This document shows, one piece after another, positions 53,349 through 63,944 of a DNA stretch of 64,000 nt. Each line of letters starts with the position of its first letter. Position 1 is the first letter of the stretch. The notes under the pieces are model-generated. The model worked only from the letters and a program-made list of their open reading frames with translations. It did not search any database and was not told the DNA's origin. Position numbers and translations under genes: made by a program. The DNA is from Anopheles merus (taxonomy: Eukaryota > Arthropoda > Insecta > Diptera > Culicidae): NCBI RefSeq assembly GCF_017562075.2, contig NC_054082.1, positions 12,457,786-12,521,785 of the forward strand. The letters are read 5' to 3'.

Positions 53349-54593
53349 CTACAGAATCGAGTTTTGTGCTTCAACGATCGACACTGTCAAGGAGTGTGTG
53401 TGTATTTAGCTCGACAGGCTAGCGTTGGTGTGGTAGGGCTAGATTAAGACAGCAAGATGGCACGGAAGATGCCTCCATTATTGCTCTATAGCAGATTGGC
53501 AGATATAGCTACAGGTCCACCGAACGGTTGTAGTGCCGGATAAGTACGATATTTCATAAGGTGGAGCTTGTTATCTTGCCAATATGGTGAATGCTCAATA
53601 CAAGAAGTTGTCTGTTGATGAGAACATGCTGGGAGAACAACTTCGTATACCGAATCACCTGGGAAGCCAAACAAACTAAGCTGGATCACGGGAAGATCTG
53701 TCTAACCAAAACAAAACAGTCAGTCAACAGGGTTCAAATGGGCTTCTAGCCACTTTCCGGCTTGTAGGAGAAATTGTGCCCATTAAATAGGGACGCTTTT
53801 TGTAAGGCTTAAGCTCCAGTTCATGTAACTGGTAGACTGGGTGGCTAAGGTGTAATTATTTCTTTCGGAAATATGTCAGCTCTGTTGTAGCACAGAATTT
53901 AAGTAGCAATAATATGGAACCTATAGTTTTTACAAAGCGATCATGAAGTTTTCATACTATTTAAAATAATCCCATATAGTTATTCGAATATCCTTTTGCC
54001 CCATGCAATTCCATTCGTAGTATATGGGGGGTTCGACAGTGTGAGCCTGCCCAGCATTAAAAAAAATTGTATGCGGAGGTACAAGCCAATCACGCTGTCT
54101 TTATAGGCGTATAAAAGCTTCAAACTGATCCACGTTCGTTCAATAACAAAAATGAGGTTTATCTCTGATAACACCAATTAATGAGTTGATGTGTTAGGCC
54201 ACGAACTGAGACCTGCTACTAACCAGCAAAGCCAACACAATTTAAAGGAACAATTGCTTATGGAATCGCGAACGATTCCTGTGTACGATGTTCTAGCATC
54301 ACTAATCTCAAATTTTATCACAACACTGAGTTTTCAGCTTTGCTCACATTTTGTCTACCAGATGCACAACAGTTTACAACCTATGACAAAAATTACACCA
54401 AAATAGTGAACCAAACTCTAGGGTTAAGAGTGGAAAATTCGCAATCGCTCATAATGCTCTCGGGGCGGTTAATTTCTTCCAAAACCGAATGACACTGTCA
54501 GCTTCCCCAAATTGGACGTCAGCAAAGAGGAATACACTAAACACAACAAAACATCATCATATCCAGGAGGATTCACGTCTTCACTCGTGCTTT

Positions 54594-54599
54594 TTTATT
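54594..54599 (-). terminator. Poly(A) signal of RpL35A
   Basis: AATAAA on the minus strand lies about 42 bp past the RpL35A stop codon, as is usual for the short 3' UTR of a ribosomal protein gene. Confidence 0.75.
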
Positions 54600-54640
54600 G
54601 TTGGGGATTCCATTATAAATGTACACACGATTTACTGCGC

Positions 54641-55312
54641 TTAAATACGCGACGGGTAAAGCATCTGTAAAGGAAAAGAAAAAAAAACGTGTCCGATCAG
54701 CACCGATTCGTTGGACGGCCTCGCCTAGGAGGAGACCTTGCAGGCCACCTTCTTGTTGATAACAAAGATACTCACGATTCTGATGCGATGGCCCATGGCG
54801 TGTCCGGGCAGGTTGGTGCGGAATCGTGCGCGAACGCTGCCACTGTTACCGTGCGAACGGGTAATCTTGCCCCAGATGGCGCGGATGGTGGACTTCTTGT
54901 TGCTTCCCGGGTGGTTCTGCTTGGACTTACCGCGGTACACGTACACGCACCGCTTGCCGATGTAGAACAGGACGTTCTTGCGGTTGCGGCATCCTTCAAT
55001 CTTCAGCAGAGCGTGCTTCTCGTGCTGGTTGCGGAGCCCACGCTTGTAGCCGGTGAACACAGCCTTGGCCCACAGACGGCCGAAGCTCTTCTTCGGGCGC
55101 GGCAGGTTCGGTTTCGGGGTGCGCAGCTCCTTCGCACGCTTCACACGGGCACGGATCGCTTCCGGAGTTTGACGCGATTTGCGGTCTCCCTTCGGGGCAG
55201 CCTTCGCGGCGTCAGCCTTGGCACCAGCCTCGGCCTTAGCGGCGGCCTTCTTTGGCGCGGCCTTCTTGGCCGGCTTCTTAGTAGCAGCGGCAGCGGTGGC
55301 GGTATCAGCCAT
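54641..55312 (-). CDS. RpL35A: 60S ribosomal protein L35A (eL33)
   Basis: Coding exons are 55312-54776 and 54664-54641, joined across a 111-bp intron with a GTGAGT donor and a TTTACAG acceptor, giving 186 residues. The second exon encodes only MLYPSRI and the stop, which is the conserved eL33 C-terminus. Residues 77-186 form the whole eL33 fold, with the family motifs GYKRGLRNQ, LLKIEG, GKRCVYVY, IWGKITRSHGNSG and NLPGHAMGHRIRI. Human L35A is 110 residues and has nothing matching residues 1-76 here, which are rich in Ala and Lys (AKKAAPKK-type) and recall histone H1 tails; flies also carry an N-terminal extension. eL33 binds 28S rRNA in the large subunit. A 5' UTR intron and a TOP-like start precede the gene. 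The ATG at 55312 is the first in the mature leader. Confidence 0.96.
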
Positions 55313-55323
55313 GATCAGTTAGG

Positions 55324-55781
55324 CTACAAAGAGAAGGAAGAAGATACAGTTTCAATACCGGGCAAACTTTCAAGGAAGCTGCGGGTGAGACAGTATGTGC
55401 CGTGCTAAAATGGTACAAAATATCCATGAATACAGTCGCATCATCTGGGGCGGTCGAAATAAACTGGCTTATGAGCGGATTTCACGATCTAACTGTTTGC
55501 TCCAATCGCTAACCACGGGCCCACACCGAAACACGGCCAACGCTTCCACCTGCGGCACATTCCGACTGTCAACAATCCACGATTGGCACCGTATTTCACA
55601 GACTTTTCACGGTATAATCCGCTCCGTTCGGGATGCACCATAAGCGTTGCATTGCAAGCGATCGTTTATTCACCATTTGCCGCCAGATTCGACTAATTTC
55701 ATGGATATTTACACCGATATTTGACTCTACCTTAAACAAAATGTGTCCAGCTAGCATACACGATGCCGGAAAAAGAGAGAG
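55324..55781 (-). promoter_or_regulatory. RpL35A: RpL35A start region: TOP-like start, 5' UTR exon and intron
   Basis: On the minus strand a pyrimidine stretch CTCTCTCTTTTTCC starts at 55781, matching the 5' terminal oligopyrimidine start of ribosomal protein mRNAs. The noncoding exon would run 55781-55731 to a GTAGAG donor at 55730. A pyrimidine-rich tract ending TTTGTAG at 55324 is the acceptor, leaving 11 leader bases before the ATG. The intron is 407 bp. TOP starts link translation to nutrient signalling; here that is inferred from sequence only. Confidence 0.65.
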
Positions 55782-56191
55782 ACCAGAACAGGGGCAGAAA
55801 GTCGCTGTCATATGACGTTTGAACTGTTTCCGCTTTCCGGGTGACAGCAGCGTTTCGAGCGGATAGGCTTGCGGGTTGATTTCTTCAACACGTGTACCGT
55901 AGCTTTCGAATGGAATTTATTTTGTTTTGCGAAAGTTTCTAAACGTAGTTTAAATAGAACTGAGTTTCGCTGCTTTGCAGAGTTTTTCTACTGCTTTTTA
56001 TATTTTTCATTTATCAAAACACGAATTAAATGTAACTTGTTCGTTGTGCACGGATACGACACGTTGAGCAAATGTTGGTTTGCGCGGCTCCGGTCACACC
56101 TTTTTCTCTGCTAATCTTGTCTCGCAGCTCTTGTTTATGTTTGTTTATCGTTCCGCTTTCGGGGCATACATTTGGCTTGCTTGCTGCAATC

Positions 56192-56990
56192 ATGGATAGC
56201 ATCATCGTCGGCAGTCCGCTGTTTTCCGAACCAAAGCTAATCGAGCTGGTGAAACGGAAACCATTACTATGGAACCACAAAGATCCCTACTACAACAACA
56301 GGAAGCTGGAAAAGGACTGTTGGGCGGAAATAAGCGATCTGCTGGAAACGGACAGTGAGTATTACAGCTTGGAGCGTTCCCCCGGGCATACGCTTGCTAA
56401 CTTGGTGTGCTTCCTTTGCCTCCGCTTTAGTTGAAATGTGTAAGAAAAAGTGGCAAGGTCTGCGCAACCAGTACCGGCGGGAGCATTTGCGAACGAAAAA
56501 CTCCAAGTGGAAACATTACCAGCGCTTAAGCTTCCTTGCGGAAGTTTTAACCTCCAAAGCGAAGTCACGCAGCGGCCTTTCCGAAGGGGAAGACGATGGT
56601 AAGTGCTGTACCGCTGGTTTTGCTCTCACCCACCGTTACTAATAAACCGTGCATTTTTTTTCTTCTTCTGAAGATCCAATCCGTATTGAGCGGTCCGACA
56701 CACCGATGGAACAGAATAGCTCCTTCATGGAGGAACTGTACGACTCGCCCTATTCAAATGGAGTAGTGGCCAAAGAAGAACCGAAGGAGACAGCACACAC
56801 GATCCCACCGGCGGTTGGCACTGTTGCCCATAACAGTAATTATTACTTTGCGCTTAGTTTAGTGGAGTTGTTGAATGCCATTCCGAAGCGAAACCAACTG
56901 GCCGCTCGAATAGCTATCCTGTCCAAGATCAATGAGTTTCCTACAGAGCAGGAAGAGGTTGGGCAAGGAGATATTAATAATTTTTCGTGA
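56192..56990 (+). CDS. MADF-BESS domain protein (3 exons)
   Basis: Exons are 56192-56354, 56431-56598 and 56674-56990, giving 215 residues; the introns are 76 and 75 bp with GTGAGT and GTAAGT donors. Residues 14-95 form a MADF domain, a Myb-related DNA-binding fold: LIELVKRKPLLWN near the start, W46, then CKKKWQGLRNQYRRE and a second W near 81. Residues 167-199 form a BESS motif (YYFALSLVELLNAIPKRNQL), which mediates protein contacts. The linker is acidic and Ser/Pro-rich. The Drosophila family includes Adf-1, Dip3 and Stwl, which are promoter-binding or chromatin regulators; no direct ortholog can be named here. The ATG at 56192 (ATCATGG, A at -3) was chosen because MADF proteins usually start close to the domain. 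An in-frame ATG at 56072 would add 40 hydrophobic residues and is judged to lie in the leader. The gene is divergent from RpL35A. Confidence 0.9.
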
Positions 56991-57200
56991 ATGTGCAGAA
57001 AGGTACACATTCTGCACGAGTATGAGACGTGTGCCGATGGTGGTATTTTAAATCAAATTATACTTTTAGGAATTTATTGCACAGGAATGTCGTCCATACA
57101 TCGGTCATTTTTACCCTGCTCCTTGCACCATGCGTTGGTGTCTGCGTGACGACATTGGAAACGAAATACTTTTACCTTATAATACATTAAATTACAAGCT

Positions 57201-57206
57201 AATAAA
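57201..57206 (+). terminator. Poly(A) signal of the MADF-BESS gene
   Basis: AATAAA on + lies about 210 bp past the MADF-BESS stop, and only 3 bp from the opposite-strand signal at 57210-57215. Confidence 0.6.
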
Positions 57207-57209
57207 CAT

Positions 57210-57215
57210 TTTATT
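57210..57215 (-). terminator. Poly(A) signal candidate of P58IPK/DNAJC3
   Basis: AATAAA on -. A second candidate is at 57289-57284. Either gives a 3' UTR of about 850-920 bp, filling 57216-58134, which holds no other gene. Confidence 0.5.
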
Positions 57216-58134
57216 GAACTAGTAACTGTACATAGAGAAGAAAACCAACACACTATATCTCTTACTAAGTATCACTAAGAGGTTTTATTGTATTGGTTTA
57301 GCTTTTAGATTGCGATCAAAGCAAATTATTAATATGTACAAAATTGCGTTAACAAGCCGTTCATGCCGCGTTCGCTCATCTCCTACTATCAACCAGTTTT
57401 CAGTCTATCGACAGTGCCTCTTTGCAGCAAAAATGCAACTCTCGTTATATGTCCTGTCCTGCCGCGTTCTTTGCCTGCCTGAAAGTTGGGCGCTTTACAG
57501 GCAACTTGGTGCGGCACCAATGCTCTGCCCTGCTGACCACCTTCAGCATACGCACGCTTGTGTTGCTAACGAGGTGTGTTTCACTAAATTAACAGTTCGT
57601 TAAGAAAAATCGACATGTTTTCAGGATTCCTTTTTTCGTTTCATACATTTTTACGCATGTGTAAGACCGCATTTACGTATTGCGTGATAGATGGATGGCA
57701 AAATTCAAATTTAAACTAAACAAAAAAGGTGCCATTAGTTAGCTCGTGTAGCTGAGAAGGCCGAATAAAACCTCCACTGATAAAGAATAAATTAAATCTG
57801 GCACCCGGGGGCTCCATATGGATTTGTAACCCACTAGAGCAACTGTGTGCGGGAAAAGGTTTCTCGGGATCCCGCCTTCTCTTCCGGTAGCAAGAACACA
57901 CGCAAACAAATATGGGTCAATACCTGAGCCTGTCGCAAATGGTTGCGCGGTTTGATTTAGGATTTCGTTTTCTGCTTTTTTTTCACCGTCTACTGTCACC
58001 GATGGGATCCGTAATACCGCGCCCAATGGTACACCGGACAACGCAAGGAACGAAAGGATTGAAGGCGCTAGTGGTGGTGGTGCGCACAGAAAAGGAAGTT
58101 AGGACGCGTACACTCGCACACACACACACACGCT

Positions 58135-60475
58135 TTACGTAAAGTGGAACTTAAACTGGAAGGGTGACCCGTGGTGGAAGTGGTGGAACGGATTGCCCCC
58201 ACCGAACCCGTTCCGGCCCGCCTCCGGATCGAGCGGATCCTGGCCGGCGTCAAACTGTCGCCGCTTTTCCGGATCCGTCAGCACCTCCTTCGCCGCCGCC
58301 ACGTCGATAAACTTCTTCTCCGCCATCTTCTTCTGGTCGCCCTGGTAGTTGTCCGGGTGCCACTTTTGGGCCGCCTTCCGGTACGCCTTCACAATTTCCT
58401 GCTTGGTGGCGCTTCGCTTGACGCCGAGAATTTTGTAATAGTCGCGCCGTTCCGCCTGCTTCTGAACGCGCTGCGCATGCTCGATGCCATCCTTCGCCCG
58501 CTGCAGATTGTCGTTGATCTCGAGCGCCTCCCGGTACTGGGCGATGGCTTCGTCGTACATTTCCGCCCCGATCAGGGCCTCGGCCCGGTCGCACATCACC
58601 TCCGGGTCGGGGTAGATATCGAGCGCCTCCCGGCACCGGACGACCGCATCGGTGAACTCTTCCTCCTTCACCAGACAGCTGCACAGCAGCTGCTTGCCAT
58701 TGTACACGATCATCGGTACGTCCGGTTCCAGCTTGATTAGCTTCTCGCCGCCCGCCACACAATCCTTGTACCGTTGCTCTTCCCGTGCCGTCTGCGCGTC
58801 CACGTACACCTTGTCCACCTTCTTAATCTTCTTGTAGAACGGGAAGCAATCCTTGTGCTCGGGGTCGAGCTTCAGGCACTCGCGAATCTCCTTCAGTGCC
58901 GCACCGGAGTCGCCGATATCGTACAGGATGCGGGCCAGCTTGTTGTACCCGTCGGTGCTGTCGTGCGACAGCCGGTTGACGGAGCGAAAATCACTGACCG
59001 CTGCCATCCGGTCGCCGATGCGCAGGTACATCTGGGCGCGGGACTCCCGGATCGGTACCGACCACGGGCACACCTCGAGCAGCTGGCTGAGCAGTGCGAT
59101 GGCGGTGGTGAAATCGCCCCGCTCCATCAGATCCACGCACAGGACCCACTGGTCGCGGGCGGGGCCGATCCGGCTGAAGTGCATGTTCGCTTCCGCGTTG
59201 TGCGGATCGAACCGCAGCACGTTGATCAGATCGAGCTCGGCGTTGTCGAAGTCGCCCATCTTCAGGTACACGGAGCCGCGCTGGGCCCGGGCCGCCGTAA
59301 AGTCTGGCTTCAGCTCGAGCACGCGCGAAAAATCGCTGATGGCAAACTTGGCCTTGCCGAGGGCGAAGTAAACTGTGCCACGCTTAAAGTACGTCAAGTA
59401 ATTGCTCGGGTCGCCTTCTGCAGAAAGAGAAAACGGAAAACGGACAGAAAGATGCGAAGCATCGGTGAGAAAACACGAATACGGTGAAGATTAGATAGGT
59501 TAGTCGCTTATCATTGCAAAGCATCATCATCGAATCGGCGCTTTCATCGTCAGACGACCCAAAAGTAATTAAAACGACACGTCACTTGAGGCAGACAGTG
59601 TGTGTGTGTGTCTGCACATAGAGCAAGAAAAACGGTACGTGTCTGAAGCTGATTTGCCCCTATCAAGCTTCGCTTGATAAGTGCTATCACACATCCCGGG
59701 AGTATAGTGTGAATGTACTTGTTACAACACCGAAAGCACTTTTCACTTGTGCAAATAATCAAAATTTTCAAAACAAACCAGGCTAATTCAAACTCAGCAC
59801 TACCAGCTGTGCAAACATTGCTAGAAAGCATCAGCGATTACAAAAAAAGGACACACACTCTACACAACTGCAACTCGGTTGCATTCCAGCGCAATCAGCT
59901 GACGAAGAAACGTGCGTGTTTGCAAGGTAAACAATGAAGGAGCTGCCACCCTTTGTTGTTAATCAACCGCGACAAGAACTTAACCGACTTGACCGCGAAA
60001 ATGATGATGGTCACAAGCAGCCCTGCCCACTTACCGACAGCTGCATGATAGTGCGTTAGCGCGTCCGACAGTTGACCCCGGGCTAGGAAATCTCGGCCGA
60101 TTTCTAGATGCCGATCGATTTCGGCCTGTGTGGCAGTTTCGGCACCTGGAAATGGAAAACAATAATAACGATTAGGTTCAGCATGCACACACACTTGCGT
60201 TCGCAGTTGCTTTGGACCTTCCAATGGGAGGGCGCCAGTAGTGGCAGTTAGGGGTGGCTCTGTTTAGCTGCTGTAGGACACGTCAGTGCCTGCTCTTGTA
60301 CACACCACACGGTGCAGAAACACCGTTGCGTGGGAACGCACTTCTGGCTCCCCCCTCCACCGGGGCACATTTAACACGTACCTTCGAAGAACAGTTCTAT
60401 TAATAGGAAGAGCAGGACGGTTCCCAACCTCCGGCTATCGGCCAGCTGTGATGAATCGTGAATATTTAACAACAT
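58135..60475 (-). CDS. P58IPK: P58IPK / DnaJ homolog subfamily C member 3, ER co-chaperone
   Basis: Exons are 60475-60382, 60145-60035 and 59417-58135, giving 495 residues (human DNAJC3 has 504). The introns are 236 and 617 bp with GTACGT and GTAAGT donors and CAG acceptors. Exon 1 encodes a hydrophobic segment at residues 17-30 (GTVLLFLLIELFF), a signal peptide. TPR repeats fill most of residues 35-385, and the J domain is residues 393-465 with the HPD motif at 422-424. The Gly/Phe/His-rich tail ends in PFQFKFHFT, matching the mammalian FRFKFHFN end. There is no KDEL-type signal, as in mammals. In the ER lumen this protein binds unfolded clients through its TPRs and stimulates BiP ATPase; it is part of the unfolded protein response. 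A CCAAT box on - lies at 60896-60892, but the CCACG half of a classical ERSE at the usual spacing was not seen. Confidence 0.96.
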
Positions 60476-61290
60476 GCTGAGCCTGTGCTTTCTCCGTCCT
60501 CAACCCGTTCAATATTCTCCTTCCGCCCAGCGGGACTGCAGAAGTAAACCGGGAAGGTCCCGTACCACGAATTTGTGGGGAACCAGAGGGACACACACAC
60601 ACACGCAGACACGCGCCGACACGTACACACAGAGACTGCTATGTTTGATATGTTTTGGCTGGAAAACGTTCACTGTCTCGCTGTCGTACGAGAGCGTTTT
60701 GAGATCTTCTGCATTACACCGTCCGCAAATAGTAGATGCTCCTGCCTTTAGTAATGCACGCGTACTGTATTGTTGCCGAGTTTGCTCGTACGTTGTTGTA
60801 GCCTTTTTTCATTCCATTCGCACTGGACGTGTTGACATTTTGCCTCGCACTGCGCGTCAGTGACAGCTGAAAATGTGTGTGTTGAACGCTGATTGGTCGG
60901 CAAGGAAGGCAGCACAGTGGGGCGGCCGGCAAACGAGATCGGGTGACATTTTGTTGAACGATTATTTATAAAACTTCCTTTGTTGGAATTCTCAAACAAT
61001 GTTTTGATTAAATTATAAATTTTAAGTTGATGTACGCAATGGGGACGAAACTACAGAGATTCTAAGTTGAAACAAATTCGTTTGAAAATCGGAATGGCGG
61101 TTATCGATATTTGATGCACTTTTGAAACGAGTTTATTATAACTTACTTAATCGTTTTTTGTAATCGTAAGCGTAAGCATTATTAAACATAAATTATGAAG
61201 AGCCTATTTAAAAAAGTCGGTTGATGGGGCACGATTCACGTTATGCCCCTAAAAAAAATCACTAGTTCATCATGTGAATTGAGTTAAAAC
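60476..61290. promoter_or_regulatory. Upstream region of P58IPK and 3' flank of DRC5
   Basis: The 5' leader and promoter of P58IPK must lie here on the minus strand. An inverted CCAAT box (ATTGG at 60892-60896) and a GGACGTG near 60828, which resembles but does not match an unfolded-protein-response element, are the only motifs of note. A short AC run sits at 60594-60606. 61000-61290 is AT-rich and empty up to the DRC5 poly(A) signal. Confidence 0.35.
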
Positions 61291-61296
61291 TTTATT
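61291..61296 (-). terminator. Poly(A) signal of DRC5
   Basis: AATAAA on -, about 230 bp past the DRC5 stop codon. Confidence 0.55.
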
Positions 61297-61527
61297 GGTT
61301 TCGACACTATTTTACAAACATATATTAAATGTACAATAATCTTATTCTGGTCAGCACATAGCATGTGTGTTTTAGTAAGGCGCAAAACTAGAATACGATG
61401 GTTGCAGTTACATCTTATCATCCTTGCTGATAATTAGTTCCTGTATAAATTCCGCAAAAAACATCCAATCACAACACCTAACGCGCTCATCTATCAAATC
61501 CACACTCCAACAGACCATCGCACCCAG

Positions 61528-62968
61528 CTACCACGTGTGCAAACTGTGCGGGTCGCGATTTTCCAGTATTACCTCATCGATGATCGCCCGCACATCGTAC
61601 GAGATGTCCGTGTTGCGCAAATCGAGCTGCTGGAGTGTTTTATTTTCGTAAACGCGCTGCAGCAACCGTTCCCCCATGGCCGGCGACAGACGGTTAGAGG
61701 AGATGTCGAGCCGCTTGATCGTGTCGTTGAAGCGGATCAGCATCAACAGATACTCCTCGATCTGTTCATCAATCGAACAGCAGCTGAGGTTGAGTCTGGG
61801 AGAAAAAAGGGAGTAAAAAAACACAGAATATTGTTGACTTTGGGTAACCATGAACGTGGACGGTGGACTTGCTTACTCCTGCAGTGGCATGTAGAACACA
61901 CTCGTTATGATGAACATAGCACCCTCGGTAAGGATTGGATTGAGTCTCAGGTCAAGCTTTTCGATGCGACGATGCCGAAGGCGCCAGGTTAGCTCCTGAA
62001 CGCTTTCTGGAGCTATTATAAAAAAAAAGATTTTTTTTAAGGCCTTATCTCTGGAAGTGTCTGTCCGTCGTCTACTTACATAAGAAATTGTTGGTCAATA
62101 CGACTTCCCGTATGTTCGGGAACGAGTGCGGCTTGATCGAATCACAGAACGCGCGCAGCCCGATGTCCCCGCAGCGGCAGTGCGGAAACGCGATCGTACG
62201 CAGCTGCGGACAGCCCTTCCCGAGGGCCGCACTGATGCGCTTCATCATCGTCGGCTCGAGCTTGCTGCTGTGCAGGCGAAACTCCGTCAGCTCGCCGCAC
62301 CGTTCCAAGCCCTGCGTCATCAGCTTCACGTCCATCTCGGTGATCGTGGCGCAGCCGAGGAAGAAATTGTGCCCCACATCCTTCACGTCGTACGTTACGC
62401 TGATGCGCTGCAGTCGCCGCAAGTTCGCCAGCACGGCATCGAGCGGCACGTGGTCACTGTTGTCGGACAGCGACGGTTGCAGCCGCTCGAGCCGCAGCTC
62501 GCGCACGAACGGCGAACACAGATCGACGATCCGTTTCACGCTCTCCTGGTCGTACTCGTTCGGCTTCAGGTGCTCCACCAGCTCGGCCAGATGCTGCTCG
62601 AGGTAGATCCGTATCCACGGCTTCGTGCCGACCTCTATCGGTACGAACGTGCGCCACCGGTGGTGAAAGGCTCGCTTCCAGAAGGCATCGCTGCGGACCC
62701 GCGCGCACAGCGTTTCGAGCGGAAAGTTCAGATCGAGCAGATCGAGCAGATACTGGCGATCCTCGCAGAGCGGTAGCTCCCGGAAGTACGGCACCGTCAT
62801 CCAGTTGTCGGCAATCGCTTTGAGGCAGAGCACCTTCAGCGGTTCCGGCACGTTCAGGTCCCAGTCGAGGTTGATGGCATCGAGCTGGCGGGTTTTGTCG
62901 CGATTCAGGTGCCGCGCACACATGTACGCCCGGTACGTGTTGAGGTCAAGCGTGTTGGGATACTTCAT
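61528..62968 (-). CDS. DRC5: Dynein regulatory complex subunit 5 (TCTE1-like), LRR protein
   Basis: Exons are 62968-62080, 62012-61877 and 61795-61528, giving 430 residues; the introns are 67 and 81 bp and the frame is continuous. The N-terminal third resembles TCTE1/DRC5: a CLKAIADNW segment, FPLE..CARV, FWKRAFHHRWR, then W...YLEQHLAELVEHL. DVKDVGHNF near residue 203 matches the family's GVKDCGMNF. The C-terminal half holds leucine-rich repeats, including IREVVLTNNFL, IEKLDLRLNPI, LNLSCCSID, IKRLDISSNRL and LQQLDLRNTDI. DRC5 is a subunit of the nexin-dynein regulatory complex of motile 9+2 axonemes, so in a mosquito expression is expected in sperm and ciliated mechanosensory neurons. Mammalian TCTE1 is about 500 residues, so this version is shorter, with fewer repeats and a shorter tail. 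The ATG at 62968 is followed by coding-type sequence at once. Confidence 0.85.
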
Positions 62969-63894
62969 GGTGGGTCCGCCCGTCCGGTCTGTGTTCCGTG
63001 TTTTTAGCGCACGATAAGAAGAACGAATAATGTCTGAAGATTCACTTGCTTTTTTTAAAAGGATGAAGGTCCTCTCTCCCTGTTGTCCGTTTCAAGCGTT
63101 CCGACGCACTAAACAATCCGGCGCATCCAGGAGCAACAGACTGGAGAACTCCCGGGGTTTGCAGAATTACTTGCTAGGAGGAAGATTGTTTAATCGATAC
63201 GATGTTTCCACCACTCTTCCTCCAACCGTTTGCACGAAACTTTTCGTTGCCACTTGTTGCACTTTGCCACTATGCGGCGTTCCACTACTAACGTGAAAAT
63301 CCCCGGCCGTTGCTGTGGCACTGACACAACAAACTGCCGTTTACTGGCACGCGCGTTTTCTTTCGCCGATATTTCGATGCTCCGTGCTTGCGGAAAACTC
63401 GCGCGCTTACGTGTGTTGGCTGCGCGAGGTCCTACCGCGCGCGCAGCAAGTCCATATGTGTGAGAGCACGGGGCCTTTTTTGTTGCTATTGCCACAAACT
63501 CGCGGGACAACGACGTCCCTAGTACTGCGGGGCAGACATGCTAACGCCAGCTGTCTGGCCGCGTCTTGGTACGGTGATGTTCTCAACCATCCATGTCAGA
63601 CGGGGTAGCAGCAGCAAGGTTTTTATGTCCGTTTTCTTACTCTAGTTCGAGGTCGGTTTCTCGGTGGCCTACGTTCCCCTCCTGCGCCCTCCCCAGTGGT
63701 GTTGATAAACCGAACTTTAATAGCATTTGAACGCGGTGTTGTCAGCGTTGGTAAACATACAACGGCTCGGATCGCCTTCAATCCATAATCCCACATCTTC
63801 GAACGAGAACACCATCGCCGCTCAGTGGACGCTCTCGTGGACACGGTGTCGCGTGCAATTTGGCTAAAATTAAATGCCCCCTCCGCCCAAGTTC

Positions 63895-63944
<50 letters not shown>

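Larger units (their letters stand above)
48364..54593. other. Gene-free stretch between the small elements and RpL35A
   Basis: No gene recognised. Contents include CTCTCTCGCTCT-type tracts (48563, 49382, 52573), a GAT triplet run (48951-48975), an AC run (51589-51610), CAT/CGT triplets near 52215-52240 and two copies of a 30-bp repeat (50848 and 53319). Short ORFs near 50.5-51.0 kb and 53.6 kb show no domain. Confidence 0.6.

Noticed and set aside
54689..55408. 239-codon plus-strand ORF opposite RpL35A
   Set aside because: It is antisense to the conserved ribosomal protein frame, with Ala/Lys codons read backwards.
56072..56191. Upstream in-frame ATG extending the MADF-BESS protein as a signal peptide
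   Set aside because: MADF-BESS proteins are nuclear and start near the domain, and the ATG at 56192 has a better context.
58171..59487. Long plus-strand ORFs opposite P58IPK
   Set aside because: They are mirror frames of a GC-rich coding exon.
62088..62776. Long plus-strand ORFs opposite DRC5
   Set aside because: They are antisense shadows of the DRC5 first exon.
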